Below, piece by piece: positions 16,936-26,173 of a stretch of 64,000 nucleotides of DNA (position 1 is the stretch's first letter; each line of letters opens with the position of its first letter). The position numbers and the translations under genes are program-made. This DNA is from Prevotella fusca JCM 17724 (GTDB lineage: Bacteria; Bacteroidota; Bacteroidia; Bacteroidales; Bacteroidaceae), in NCBI RefSeq assembly GCF_001262015.1, contig NZ_CP012074.1:1744501-1808500 (forward strand), in the 5' to 3' direction. The notes beneath the pieces were generated by a model. It had not been told where the DNA came from and ran no database searches. It worked only from the letters and a program-made list of their open reading frames with translations.

Positions 16936-18753
16936 CATCCTCTCAGGCACTTCAATACCGAGCAATGCCATACCGTTCTTGATGACCTTTGCCACGTTCT
17001 TCGCAATCACAAGGCGGGTAATCTTCTCAGCTTCGGTATCAGCATTGAGAATGCTGTAGTCATGATAGAACTGATTGAATTCCTTTGTCAGCTCGTAGCA
17101 GTAGTTTGCAATGCCACTTGGGCTATAGTCAATACCAGCCTGAGCGACAGCAGCACCGAAGTCGTTGAGCTTCTGGATGAGTGCAATCTCCTTGTCGTTC
17201 AGTGGAGCATCGTCGTTAAGTGATGCAGGTAAGGTGATATTCTGTGCCTCAGCTTTACGGAGAATACTGCGGATACGTGCGTAGGTGTACTGGATGAATG
17301 GTCCTGTATTACCATTGAAGTCGATAGACTCCTCTGGGTTAAAGAGCATATTCTTGCGTGCATCGACCTTAAGGATGAAGTACTTCAAGGCACCCATACC
17401 CACGATACGTGCAATCTCGTTCTTCTCTTCGTCAGTGATACCTTCCAGTTTGTTCACCTTATCCTCACTAAGACTCTTCGCATTCTCAATCATTGAAGCA
17501 ACAAGGTCGTCTGCATCGACAACTGTTCCCTCACGACTCTTCATCTTACCGTTTGGCAATTCAACCATACCGTATGAGAAGTGTACAAGGTCCTTACCCC
17601 ACTTGAAGCCTAAACGATCCAAGAGGATAGAGAGAACCTGGAAGTGGTAGTTCTGCTCATTGCCAACAACATAAATCATCTTGTCGATAGGGTAGTCATT
17701 GAAACGCATCTCTGCAGTACCAATATCCTGTGTCATATAAACCGATGTACCGTCCTTACGCAAAAGAAGTTTCTGGTCCAAGCCCTCATCCGTGAGGTCA
17801 GCCCATACGGAGTTGTCTTCCTTACGGATGAAGAGACCCTTCTCAAGACCTTCTTCCACCTTCTTCTTTCCAGCGAGATAAGTGCTTGATTCGTAGTAAA
17901 TCTTATCGAAGCCAACGCCCATCGCCTTGTAAGTCTCATCAAAACCGGCATATACCCAGTTGTTCATCATTTCCCACAAGCCGCGAATTTCAGGGTCGTT
18001 AGCTTCCCACTTCACGAGCATGTCGTGTGCTTCCTTCATCAGTGGAGCTTCGTGTTCAGCCTTTGCTTTTGCCTCATCGGCTGTCATACCCTCTTTCTCA
18101 TACTGCTCCTGAAGTTGCTTGCACTCCTCTTTGAAGTGCTTGTCGAAGAGAACATAGAAGTCACCAATCAAGTGGTCGCCCTTCTTGCCAGCCTGCTCTG
18201 GTGTGATACCATTGCCCCACTTCTGCCAAGCCAGCATTGACTTACAGATGTGAATACCACGGTCATTAACGATATTCGTCTTTACCACCTTGTTGCCGTT
18301 GGCCTCCATAATCTGTGCCAATGACCAACCAAGGAGGTTGTTACGAACGTGACCGAGGTGAAGTGGCTTGTTGGTGTTAGGTGAAGAGTATTCAATCATC
18401 ACCAGCGGACTCTCATCTGTCACACGCTTCTCGCCAAACTTCTCGTCAGCATTGATGTCATTCAACAGTCCTGTCCATGCAGACTGTGCAATAACGAGGT
18501 TGAGGAAGCCCTTTACGACGTTGAAGTCAGCCACAGCCTTGCAGTTCTTCTTCAGGTATTCGCCTAAGTCCTGTGCGGTATCTTCAGGCTTCTTGTGTGA
18601 AGTCTTCAGCAGTGGGAAGGTGACGAGTGTGAGGTTACCCTCGAAGTCGCTGCGTGTCTTCTGCAGCTGAATCATCTTTTCAGGAACTTCTGTTCCGTAC
18701 AATTCCTTGACAGCTGCGAGTGCAGCAACGGTAATTTGCTCTTCTATCTTCAT
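16933..18753 (-). CDS. argS: Arginine-tRNA ligase
   Basis: 606 residues; charges tRNA-Arg. SSPNTNKPLHLGHVRNN carries the HIGH motif (HLGH) near residue 125, and GKMKSREGT is the KMSKS-type loop. The N-terminal Add-1 domain and the C-terminal DALR anticodon-binding domain (FIQYTYARIRSIL onward) are complete. A longer frame from 18780 would start at a TTG lying inside the -7 box, so the ATG at 18753 is preferred. The stop codon is formed by the edge of a REP-like palindrome. Confidence 0.97.
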   Translation of the reverse strand: MKIEEQITVAALAAVKELYGTEVPEKMIQLQKTRSDFEGNLTLVTFPLLKTSHKKPEDTAQDLGEYLKKNCKAVADFNVVKGFLNLVIAQSAWTGLLNDINADEKFGEKRVTDESPLVMIEYSSPNTNKPLHLGHVRNNLLGWSLAQIMEANGNKVVKTNIVNDRGIHICKSMLAWQKWGNGITPEQAGKKGDHLIGDFYVLFDKHFKEECKQLQEQYEKEGMTADEAKAKAEHEAPLMKEAHDMLVKWEANDPEIRGLWEMMNNWVYAGFDETYKAMGVGFDKIYYESSTYLAGKKKVEEGLEKGLFIRKEDNSVWADLTDEGLDQKLLLRKDGTSVYMTQDIGTAEMRFNDYPIDKMIYVVGNEQNYHFQVLSILLDRLGFKWGKDLVHFSYGMVELPNGKMKSREGTVVDADDLVASMIENAKSLSEDKVNKLEGITDEEKNEIARIVGMGALKYFILKVDARKNMLFNPEESIDFNGNTGPFIQYTYARIRSILRKAEAQNITLPASLNDDAPLNDKEIALIQKLNDFGAAVAQAGIDYSPSGIANYCYELTKEFNQFYHDYSILNADTEAEKITRLVIAKNVAKVIKNGMALLGIEVPERM

Positions 18754-18775
18754 CTTTAATTTCTTTTTATCTGTC

Positions 18776-18785
18776 TGCAAAGTTA
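18776..18785 (-). promoter_or_regulatory. argS -7 box
   Basis: Minus strand TAACTTTGCA, about 23 bases before the ATG at 18753. Confidence 0.7.
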
Positions 18786-18971
18786 CGGAAAATCAGCGGA
18801 ATAACGGCAGGAGCGGGGTGGTTAATTCATAATTCAAAGTCCAAAGTTCAAAATTTGAAGTTCAAAATTCGTAATATAACGGTAACTTCTGACCCTTAAT
18901 TCAATGTTTGTAATCATAAACATCAACTGAAAAAAAATGATAAAACCCTGCCCGTTCTTGATATTATGTGT

Positions 18972-18979
18972 TATCTTTG
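18972..18979 (+). promoter_or_regulatory. -7 box of the small lipoprotein gene
   Basis: Perfect TATCTTTG followed by CA, 18 bases before the ATG at 18998. Confidence 0.6.
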
Positions 18980-18997
18980 CAGATGAATTAACTATTA

Positions 18998-19498
18998 ATG
19001 ATTAACTTTATGTGTAAAAGTATTAAGAGATGGGCTTATGCCCTTGTAGCCAGTGCCTTTGCAATGGTAATGTGTTTCAGTTTCAGTGCTTGTAGCAGTG
19101 ATAATGATAATGATGTGGATAATGGGGTAAGTCCTGTTCTTTACAGTGATTTTGAAGGTAGGATAGGTGTTAACTATCCATTGGGTATCTCAGGTAAATT
19201 TGTTAGTTTCTCTATTCCTAAGAGCCAGGCAGGAAAAATTGTTGACTTAACAAAGGGCGGCGATTGGGTAGCTGGTGGTTCTGTCGTTGGTGGTTTGTAT
19301 AGGTATGATGACCATTTCTTCCAGAAGGGAAGTTATGTTTATCTTCTAAAGACGGGGGCGAATGAGATAGAGCTCCGTTACAAATATGTTTGGAGAGCAG
19401 GTTCAACAAGCCATACGGTAGAGGGAAGCTATAAGAATGTAAAGATGACAACGCATCAGGATGCGCTCGACTGGGCACATAAACAGGGGCTGTATTAA
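18998..19498 (+). CDS. Small lipoprotein, function unknown
   Basis: 166 residues. The signal peptide is followed by a lipobox (FSAC) at about residue 32 and an Asp/Asn linker (SSDNDNDVDN) typical of exported Bacteroidetes lipoproteins. The mature part is predicted all-beta (YPLGISGKFVSFSIP, GSYVYLLKTGANEIELRYKY). No family motif was recognised. An in-frame ATG at 19010 is an alternative start that still keeps the signal peptide. A hairpin terminator follows within 70 bases. Confidence 0.8.
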   Translation: MINFMCKSIKRWAYALVASAFAMVMCFSFSACSSDNDNDVDNGVSPVLYSDFEGRIGVNYPLGISGKFVSFSIPKSQAGKIVDLTKGGDWVAGGSVVGGLYRYDDHFFQKGSYVYLLKTGANEIELRYKYVWRAGSTSHTVEGSYKNVKMTTHQDALDWAHKQGLY

Positions 19499-19525
19499 AA
19501 GGATGAGTTCTTTGGAAAGATATAA

Positions 19526-19570
19526 AAAGCGAGGTTGTATCAAGCTGTTATGATGCAACCTTGTTTTTAT
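19526..19570 (+). terminator. Terminator after the small lipoprotein gene
   Basis: AGGTTGTATCA pairs with TGATGCAACCT around AGCTGTTA, followed by TTGTTTTTATTTT. Confidence 0.75.
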
Positions 19571-20263
19571 TTTATCGGCTTTTCCCTTTTTGTACAGGAT
19601 AGTAGGCAGGAACGTGCAGGTGTTGTAATGTGGTGTCAGTTCACTTATGATGATTATCTTGCCTGACGCCTTGTAAGGCTTATGGGCAGGACAGGGCGGG
19701 AATCCCCCTTGGTTATTATCTCAGTACTGCATCCAGTCTTCACAAATAGAGTAACAGAGGGTGCGTCTCCTGCGTTTAAAACACTGAAATATCTTTACAT
19801 AAATGTTGCTCTTCCTGTCTGAAAACGGGAATAAAATCAGTCTTGTAAATACGTTTGTAACTGTCAGGTTATCAGGTTTATACTAAAGCTGTGCAAGAGA
19901 AGGTGCTTAATTGGGCTTCAATTAAGCCTTAGTTAGGCTTCAATTAACGCCCTTTTGAACGTCAATTAAGGCTTAATTCAAAAGCAATTAAGCATCAATA
20001 GAATTCAATGGGAGGAAAAAACAGGACAAAAGTTCAGTGATAGCTAATCATTGTCACACTGAGCATCACCCCGTCAGTCAGCTTTCTTTTCCTTTTTCTC
20101 CACCTCGTGAATTAAGGGTGTAGACGCCAGATTATATCTGTAAGTTCATCTGTAATCCTCTTTTCTGTCTTAAATCAGCCTCAAAGGCAATCACGCCCCG
20201 TCCATTACTCCCCCCCCTCGCTCGGTGGCAGTTGGTTATGAAAGGGACGGAACGTGAAGTGTT
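19571..20263. other. Gene-poor convergent intergenic region
   Basis: Nearly 700 bases between convergent lipoprotein genes. Apart from the family 3 array at 19905-19993 I see no gene, tRNA or clear promoter. The frames present are short and lack starts with plausible context. Confidence 0.5.
19905..19993. repeat. 22-bp-period palindromic array, family 3
   Basis: CAATTAA units begin at 19919, 19941, 19963 and 19985 (intervals 22, 22, 22). The element opens with GCTTAATT and closes with AATTAAGC, an 89-bp span like family 1 but with unrelated sequence. Units carry AATTAAG/CTTAATT dyads. Confidence 0.88.
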
Positions 20264-20809
20264 TTACTGTATTCTCACACTCTTTCCATCCTTATAACAA
20301 GCGATGGTGCGGGTGCCGTTGGTATAAATATCCTCACTGCCCGGCATGTCAAGAGTGAACCCCGCAGCCTTTACTTGCGCCACGAGATTGTCGTATGCAG
20401 TCTGATTGAACACTGCAATGATGATGGCGCCATCCTTGAAAGCAACGTAGCTTGACACACCCTTGCGCAATGGTTTCGGATAGTCTTCATACTTGTCAGC
20501 AGTGAGAAGTTTGGCAGGAACACAGTTCTTGTAATACATTTTCGAGAACTTATCCAGACGATAAACCTCATAATTCGTCTTCAGTTTATAGCCATACTTC
20601 TTTGTCGTTGCATCCACCTTGTCAGGATTCTGATACATATTCAAGGCTTCTGCAATACTGATGACATCCTTCAAGGGTTCAACGTTAACAACTGTATCCT
20701 TGACCACTTGTGTTACTGCAGGTGTCGTTACAGTCTGCTGTGTACCACAGCTGTTGAGTGTTATGGCTGCAACGAGGATAGCCGTTGCTATCCATAGATT
20801 CTTTTTCAT
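20264..20809 (-). CDS. Lipoprotein, function unknown
   Basis: 181 residues; the signal peptide ends at a lipobox (LNSC, about residue 21) followed by GTQQTVTTP. The mature domain has a charged helical region (ISIAEALNMYQNPDKVDATTKKYGYKL) and ends in VRIQ. No family recognised. It lies 120 bases downstream of the ABC ATPase gene on the same strand and might be co-transcribed with it. Confidence 0.78.
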   Translation of the reverse strand: MKKNLWIATAILVAAITLNSCGTQQTVTTPAVTQVVKDTVVNVEPLKDVISIAEALNMYQNPDKVDATTKKYGYKLKTNYEVYRLDKFSKMYYKNCVPAKLLTADKYEDYPKPLRKGVSSYVAFKDGAIIIAVFNQTAYDNLVAQVKAAGFTLDMPGSEDIYTNGTRTIACYKDGKSVRIQ

Positions 20810-20932
20810 TTGTCCTTTTGTTTTATTGTTTTGAAGATTCGTTTATAATGGGTTTATATGCTGTTGCTGGATGAGCTGTCTAAACCATTTAGCTGGTAGT
20901 TCTATCTTAGTTGGAAGAGTCTGATACTCCTC

Positions 20933-21643
20933 TCAACGATCAAGAATAGCACGCATTTCAGCCTTGACATCGGCTGCTGACACTGTCTGCAAGGCGTTAT
21001 CCTTCACCTCCAGCAGACAATCAGCAAAGCGCACTGCAAGCTCTAAATCGTGGGTTGAAAGGAGGATGAGCTTGTCACGTTCGTGTGCCATACGCCGTAA
21101 AGACTGGAAGGTTTCAGCCTTGGACGGGAAGTCAAGAAAGGCAGTCGGCTCGTCAAGGAGTATGACCGGCGTCTGCTGGGCAAGTGCTTTGGCAATCATC
21201 ACCTTCTGCCGTTCACCGTCAGAGAGTGTCTGAATCATCCTTCCCCGGAGCTTTTCAATTCCCACGGCAGTGATGGCATCATCGACAACCGCACGGTCAT
21301 CGGCACGCAACCTACCGAAGAAGCCTGTGTAAGGTGAGCGTCCCAGTCCTATTATCTCTTCTGTCGTAAGGTTCTGTACATCGGGTTTCTGTGTCAGGAC
21401 AATGCTCACCTGCCGTGCCAGTTCCCGCTGTGAGAACGAATGTATGTCACGGTTGTCCAGCAACAGGTCGCCTCCCATCTTCGGAAGAAAGCCTGCAAGT
21501 GTCTTCAGGAGCGTTGATTTTCCGATGCCGTTTTCCCCAATCAGGCACGTCAGCTGCCCACTCTTCACCTCGATATTGATGTCGGAGATGACCGGCAGGG
21601 AAGGCGAATAGCCTACGGACAGATGGGAAATACTGATAATCAT
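20933..21643 (-). CDS. ABC transporter ATP-binding protein, iron/heme/cobalamin uptake type
   Basis: 236 residues. Walker A GENGIGKST, Q-loop in VLTQKPDV, signature LSDGERQ (Asp instead of the usual Gly at the third position), Walker B VILLDEPTAFLD, and switch His in STHDLE. The overall type resembles FecE/BtuD ATPases that energise uptake of iron chelates, heme or vitamin B12. No permease or binding-protein gene lies nearby, so its partner must be elsewhere. ATG 21643 follows the upstream transporter stop by about 20 bases; a longer frame from 21670 would overlap that gene. Probably co-transcribed with the transporter. Confidence 0.88.
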   Translation of the reverse strand: MIISISHLSVGYSPSLPVISDINIEVKSGQLTCLIGENGIGKSTLLKTLAGFLPKMGGDLLLDNRDIHSFSQRELARQVSIVLTQKPDVQNLTTEEIIGLGRSPYTGFFGRLRADDRAVVDDAITAVGIEKLRGRMIQTLSDGERQKVMIAKALAQQTPVILLDEPTAFLDFPSKAETFQSLRRMAHERDKLILLSTHDLELAVRFADCLLEVKDNALQTVSAADVKAEMRAILDR

Positions 21644-21662
21644 TACCGCAGAAAAGAAATTG

Positions 21663-23324
21663 TCAGACAAAGAACATCACCAGCACCTGGGCTATGATGA
21701 CCCGTATGAACATACCCAAAGGATAGACCGTAGCGTAACTGATGTTGCTCGTCTCACCCTTCACCGTGTCGTTTGCATAGCCTAATGCCATTGGATTAGC
21801 CATTGAGCCGCAAAGAATACCGCAGATAGTACCAAAGTCGAACTTCTTTGTACGCAGTGCGAGCATCCCCACAATAATAACAGGAATGACCGTAAGGGCA
21901 AAGCCCATACCTATCCACAGTAAGCCTTCAGGGCGCACAACTGTGGCAAGGAAGCCTTTACCTGCATCCAGCCCGAGGCACGCCAGATAAAGTGAAAGAC
22001 CCAGTTTCCGCAGCATAAGCGAAGCACTGCGCGTCGTATAGGCAATGAGGTGCAGGCGAGGACCAAAGGCACCGGCAAGGATTCCCATGATGATAGGACC
22101 GCCGGCGATGCCCAGGCGGATAGGAGAATCCATCCCCGGGATAGAGAATGGGATAGTTCCCAGTGCCAGACCGAGGAGCATGCCGAGGAAGATTACAGCG
22201 AGATTGGGCTCGTTGAGGGTCTTCACGGAGTTGCCCAGGAACTTCTCTGCCTGGTCAATTGCTTCCGGACGGCCCACTAATGTGAGGCGGTCACCATAGC
22301 GCAGGACGAGGTCCTGTGTGGCAAGCAGTTTGATGTCACTGCGCAGGATACGGCTCACATTGACGCTGTAAACATCTCGCAGATGCAGTTGTCCGAGCCG
22401 TTTGCCGTTCAGCATGCCCTTTGACAGCACGATGACACGGCTCTCCACCTCTGAATCGAGGTGGTTCCAGTCAATCTGTTCTTTGTTCAAATCACGCTTT
22501 ACTATCTGCCCGAAGAGGATTTCCATTGCCGGAACCTCATCCCGTTTCGTAGCTACAAACAGGTTGTCATTCTTGTGCAGCACCGTTGTACTCATCGGAA
22601 CGATAACATCGTTACCACGCCATATACGTGAGATGATGAACTTCCGATGCGTCCCCTGTGCTATCTCTGCTATCGTCTTGCCGTTGACAGCAGGATTGAG
22701 GACGACAAACTGTCCGATATAAGTATGGTCATCATCTGCGTTTGAATCCACAACCAGGTCAGACGGTTTGACAAAGAACTTGCGGATAAATATCATAGCG
22801 AAGATAACACCTACCACACCAAGGGGATAGGTGACGGCCGTTGCCAGTGCTGCATGCCCTCCGCTCTCACCTACATGTTGCAAAGCCTGCTGGGCAGCAC
22901 CCAGTGCCGGCGTGTTGGTTGTAGCACCACATAGAATACCTACCATGTCGGACATTGGTACTTTCATGGCATAGGAGAGTACCACTGCCATTACCGTACC
23001 CAGGAGGATGACGCCCAGTGACCAGAGGTTGAACGATGTCCCCTCATGTCGGAAAGAACCGAAGAAGTTTGGTCCTACACTCAGTCCGAGCGTATAGACA
23101 AAGATAACCAGTCCGAAGGTCTCACAGTAGTTAAGCATCTGTTCGTCCACATGCAGTCCAAGGCTGCCTGCAGCAATACCGAAGAAGAACACGAAGGCTA
23201 TACCAAGCGATATGCCTGCTATCCTGATTTTGCCTAAGCCCAGTCCCACTGCACACACGAGTGAGAGGACAACCACTGCCTGCAGGGCAGAAGGGATGGA
23301 AAATAATGCGTTGAACCAGTCCAT
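21663..23324 (-). CDS. AspT/YidE-family transporter with RCK-C domains
   Basis: 553 residues. Two membrane halves of five or six helices each flank a cytoplasmic region (about 190-360) holding two TrkA-C (RCK-C) domains, e.g. VVLNPAVNGKTIAEIAQG and MLNGKRLGQLHLRDVYSVNVSRI. GATTNTPALGAAQQAL in the first half and GSMANPMALGYA in the second are the paired duplication motifs of this family. The best-known relative exchanges aspartate for alanine; YidE and YbjL substrates are unknown, so I do not name one here. The ABC ATPase gene follows with about 20 bases between. Confidence 0.9.
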   Translation of the reverse strand: MDWFNALFSIPSALQAVVVLSLVCAVGLGLGKIRIAGISLGIAFVFFFGIAAGSLGLHVDEQMLNYCETFGLVIFVYTLGLSVGPNFFGSFRHEGTSFNLWSLGVILLGTVMAVVLSYAMKVPMSDMVGILCGATTNTPALGAAQQALQHVGESGGHAALATAVTYPLGVVGVIFAMIFIRKFFVKPSDLVVDSNADDDHTYIGQFVVLNPAVNGKTIAEIAQGTHRKFIISRIWRGNDVIVPMSTTVLHKNDNLFVATKRDEVPAMEILFGQIVKRDLNKEQIDWNHLDSEVESRVIVLSKGMLNGKRLGQLHLRDVYSVNVSRILRSDIKLLATQDLVLRYGDRLTLVGRPEAIDQAEKFLGNSVKTLNEPNLAVIFLGMLLGLALGTIPFSIPGMDSPIRLGIAGGPIIMGILAGAFGPRLHLIAYTTRSASLMLRKLGLSLYLACLGLDAGKGFLATVVRPEGLLWIGMGFALTVIPVIIVGMLALRTKKFDFGTICGILCGSMANPMALGYANDTVKGETSNISYATVYPLGMFIRVIIAQVLVMFFV

Positions 23325-23507
23325 AATTGTTTTTTAGAAGTGAGGAGGAGAAGAGAGTCCTGAGGTGAAAAGAGCCGAATCTGCAGTGCTGTTGGCTGTT
23401 GCTGTCCGGCTGTCAGAACAGAAGAAAGTACATCCTTAACCATCCTTTCTGTTGTTCTGTCATGGGTTCTGACAGGAAATGCCTGCCTCACTTTGACCAT
23501 TTACTGC

Positions 23508-24326
23508 TTACAGCACCTCAAGATACTTTTCCAAAGGGATACCCCTGTTCTTGTCCTCATTATCCTTGTTGAGGTCAATCAGTTTGTAAACGCCATCCAT
23601 AGCTTTCTGTGTGCTTGGCACTAACAGGTCGTCATCAAGGAGATGCCCGATGAGAATGGCTGAGAAGATGTCGCCCGTACCGGGGAAATGAAAAGGAATC
23701 TCCGTATAAGGAAGTGTGAAATAGGAGTCGGTCTTGTGGTTATATCCTGCAACAGAAGGTGTACCGTCAATGAGAATGGAGGTTATCAATGCCGACTTCG
23801 TACCTATGCTTCGCAAGCCGTTGAGCAGTGCTTTCGCCCTTTCATTGCTGACACCAGCCTCATTGAACGTGCTGTCCGTGAGGTAGCAAGCCTCGGTGTA
23901 ATTAGGGAAAGTAAGGTCGGCAACGCTGATCATCTCACGCATGGAGTTGATGGTTGCTGGTGTAACACCGTTATAGAGCTTTCCCTCATCGCCCATGATA
24001 GGGTCAACGAAGATTGTCGTACCCCGTTCAGCCTGCTCACGGCAGTAGTCTGCCACCAGTTTTGCCTGTCGTTCTGACGCAATGAAACCAGTTGCAATGG
24101 CGTCAAAGCTGAAGCCCAGCTCCTTCCATACGGGGAAAACGCCCTTGATGTAATCGGTAGTCTCAAGAATATTGAACTTGCCATAGTCAAGCGTGTTTGA
24201 GACCAAAGCCGTGGGAAGGTTATAAACAGGATGTCCGAGATAGGACAAGATAGGAAGCATGGCAGCCGTAGCCACCTTGCCGTATCCTGCAATGTCATTG
24301 ATAAGAAGTATATGTTTCTTGCTCAT
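23508..24326 (-). CDS. pdxY: Pyridoxamine/pyridoxal kinase
   Basis: 272 residues from the ATG at 24326; the extra 28 upstream codons of the open frame cross the promoter. A ribokinase-fold enzyme of vitamin B6 salvage, phosphorylating pyridoxal or related forms. INDIAGYGKVA at the N-terminus, FVDPIMGDEGKLYNG in the centre, and FPGTGDIFSAILIGHLL with the catalytic Asp and anion hole support this. It could be named pdxK or pdxY; I cannot separate them by sequence alone. Transcribed alone from a strong promoter. Confidence 0.9.
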   Translation of the reverse strand: MSKKHILLINDIAGYGKVATAAMLPILSYLGHPVYNLPTALVSNTLDYGKFNILETTDYIKGVFPVWKELGFSFDAIATGFIASERQAKLVADYCREQAERGTTIFVDPIMGDEGKLYNGVTPATINSMREMISVADLTFPNYTEACYLTDSTFNEAGVSNERAKALLNGLRSIGTKSALITSILIDGTPSVAGYNHKTDSYFTLPYTEIPFHFPGTGDIFSAILIGHLLDDDLLVPSTQKAMDGVYKLIDLNKDNEDKNRGIPLEKYLEVL

Positions 24327-24348
24327 TATATGTTTCTTAATTGGACTA

Positions 24349-24379
24349 CAAAGGTAGTGTAAAGCGCATGAACAGCAAA
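24349..24379 (-). promoter_or_regulatory. pdxY promoter
   Basis: Minus strand TACCTTTG (24356-24349) and TTTG (24379-24376) with 19 bases between. Confidence 0.72.
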
Positions 24380-24518
24380 ATAAAAACCGATAAATCGCAT
24401 GATGTCCCACCTTGCAGAGCTTTGTCTACAGCTTTTCCTGTGGCTTGTTCACGGACTTTCGCATGATAGGATGTGCCCGTTGAAACCTGCCCTGTCACCC
24501 TTTTCGGGCATCAGTGTT

Positions 24519-24607
24519 GAATTTTCTTCATGAAAAGAATTATTTTTTTTCACGAAAAGAAATATTTATCTTCATGAAAAAAAATAATTCTTTTCATGAA
24601 GAAAATT
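24519..24607. repeat. 22-bp-period palindromic array, family 1, copy C
   Basis: Units CATG, CACG, CATG, CATG begin at 24529, 24551, 24573 and 24595. This copy lies between divergent genes (pdxY and metK), unlike most. A degenerate CATCACC stretch follows at 24730-24768. Confidence 0.92.
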
Positions 24608-24793
24608 TGTTTGATAGGGTAGACTTCTGCTTTAATCCTTGTCTGTCATCATTTTATAGATACCGTCAATAGTTAACATTCACGCTCCATTAATCCCTAC
24701 TCTCGTTTGTCATCTTTATATAGATACCATCATCACCTATCACCCGTCACCCATCACCCACCACCTAATAATATATAAATCTTATGCTTTTAT

Positions 24794-24824
24794 TTTGTTA
24801 TCCCGCTAAGTTGCAGTAACTTTG
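24794..24824 (+). promoter_or_regulatory. metK promoter
   Basis: TTTG at 24794-24797 and TAACTTTG at 24817-24824, 19 bases apart; leader about 45 bases. Confidence 0.8.
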
Positions 24825-24874
24825 CACTCTTAAACTGAAAATAAACAGTAAAATCAAATATAAAACATAAGTAT

Positions 24875-26167
24875 ATGGCATATTTGTTTTCATCGGAATC
24901 TGTATCTGAGGGACACCCAGATAAGGTTGCCGATCAGATAAGTGACGCATTACTCGACCAGTTTCTTGCATACGACGAGGATGCACGTTGCGCAATAGAA
25001 ACCTTTAACACCACAGGACAGGTGGTGATTATGGGTGAGGTGAGGTCTAAGGAATATGTTGATCTTCAGACGATAGCCCGCAAGACCATCAACAGGATAG
25101 GCTATACAAAGGCTGAATACCAGTTTGATGGCAACAGCTGTGGTATTCTCTCTGCCATCCATGAGCAGAGTGATGACATCAACCGTGGTGTTGACAATGG
25201 TGATGCTGACAATCAGGGAGCCGGCGACCAGGGTATGATGTTCGGTTATGCCTGCAACGAGACAGACAGTTATATGCCTGTCACGCTCGACCTGTCGCAT
25301 CTCATCATGAGCACATTGGCTGACATCCGCAGGGAGGGCAAGCTGATGACTTATCTCCGCCCGGACTCCAAGAGCCAGGTGACAGTGGAGTACAGCGATG
25401 ACAATATCCCGCAGCGTATTGACACGATTGTCGTTTCTACACAGCATGACGACTTCATCCAGCCTGCTGACAGCTCACGTGAGGCACAGCTAAAGGCGGA
25501 TAAGGAGATGGTGGAACAGATTTACAAGGATGTCCTTGAGATCCTGATGCCACGTGTGAAGGCACAGATTACGTCGGAGAAGGTGCTCGCACTGTTCAAT
25601 GACAATATCAAGTATCTTGTCAATCCGACAGGTAAGTTTGTGATTGGCGGTCCTCATGGTGATACTGGTCTGACCGGTCGTAAGATTATCGTTGATACTT
25701 ACGGCGGTAAGGGCGGTCACGGTGGTGGTGCCTTCTCGGGTAAGGATTCAAGTAAGGTAGACCGCTCTGCAGCCTATGCAGCACGCTACATTGCCAAGAA
25801 CATGGTAGCGGCCGGTGTGAGTGATGAGATACTCGTACAGCTGGCTTACGCTATTGGTGTTGCCGAGCCTGTCAGCGTTTATGTGAATACCTACGGTCGT
25901 TCGCACGTAAAGGCTACTGATGGTGAAATTGCAGAACAGGTGAAGAAGCTGTTTGACCTTCGTCCGAAGGCTATCGAGAAATCGCTGAAGCTGCGACAGC
26001 CAATGTATCTGGAGACTGCTGCCTACGGTCACATGGGACGCAAGAATGAGGTTGTGAAGAAGACCTTTGAAAGTCGTTACCACGAGACAAAGACGGTTGA
26101 TGTGGAACTTTTCACTTGGGAAAAGCTCGACCGTGTGGACGAAATCAAAAAGACATTCGGACTTTAA
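24875..26167 (+). CDS. metK: S-adenosylmethionine synthase
   Basis: 430 residues; makes SAM from methionine and ATP. The N-terminal block [19 protein letters not shown], the central [12 protein letters not shown] and the P-loop-like [12 protein letters not shown] followed by KVDRS are the family signatures. It is longer than the usual 385-400 residues, as in other Bacteroidetes. It heads a tightly packed run with a DUF4271 gene six bases downstream and then hemD. Confidence 0.98.
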   Translation: MAYLFSSESVSEGHPDKVADQISDALLDQFLAYDEDARCAIETFNTTGQVVIMGEVRSKEYVDLQTIARKTINRIGYTKAEYQFDGNSCGILSAIHEQSDDINRGVDNGDADNQGAGDQGMMFGYACNETDSYMPVTLDLSHLIMSTLADIRREGKLMTYLRPDSKSQVTVEYSDDNIPQRIDTIVVSTQHDDFIQPADSSREAQLKADKEMVEQIYKDVLEILMPRVKAQITSEKVLALFNDNIKYLVNPTGKFVIGGPHGDTGLTGRKIIVDTYGGKGGHGGGAFSGKDSSKVDRSAAYAARYIAKNMVAAGVSDEILVQLAYAIGVAEPVSVYVNTYGRSHVKATDGEIAEQVKKLFDLRPKAIEKSLKLRQPMYLETAAYGHMGRKNEVVKKTFESRYHETKTVDVELFTWEKLDRVDEIKKTFGL

Positions 26168-26173
26168 CAGACA

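Noticed and set aside
23234..23500. 88-codon minus-strand frame between pdxY and the AspT-like gene
   Set aside because: It overlaps the transporter start in another frame and has no family features; the region holds only imperfect CTGTCAGAAC-type inverted words.
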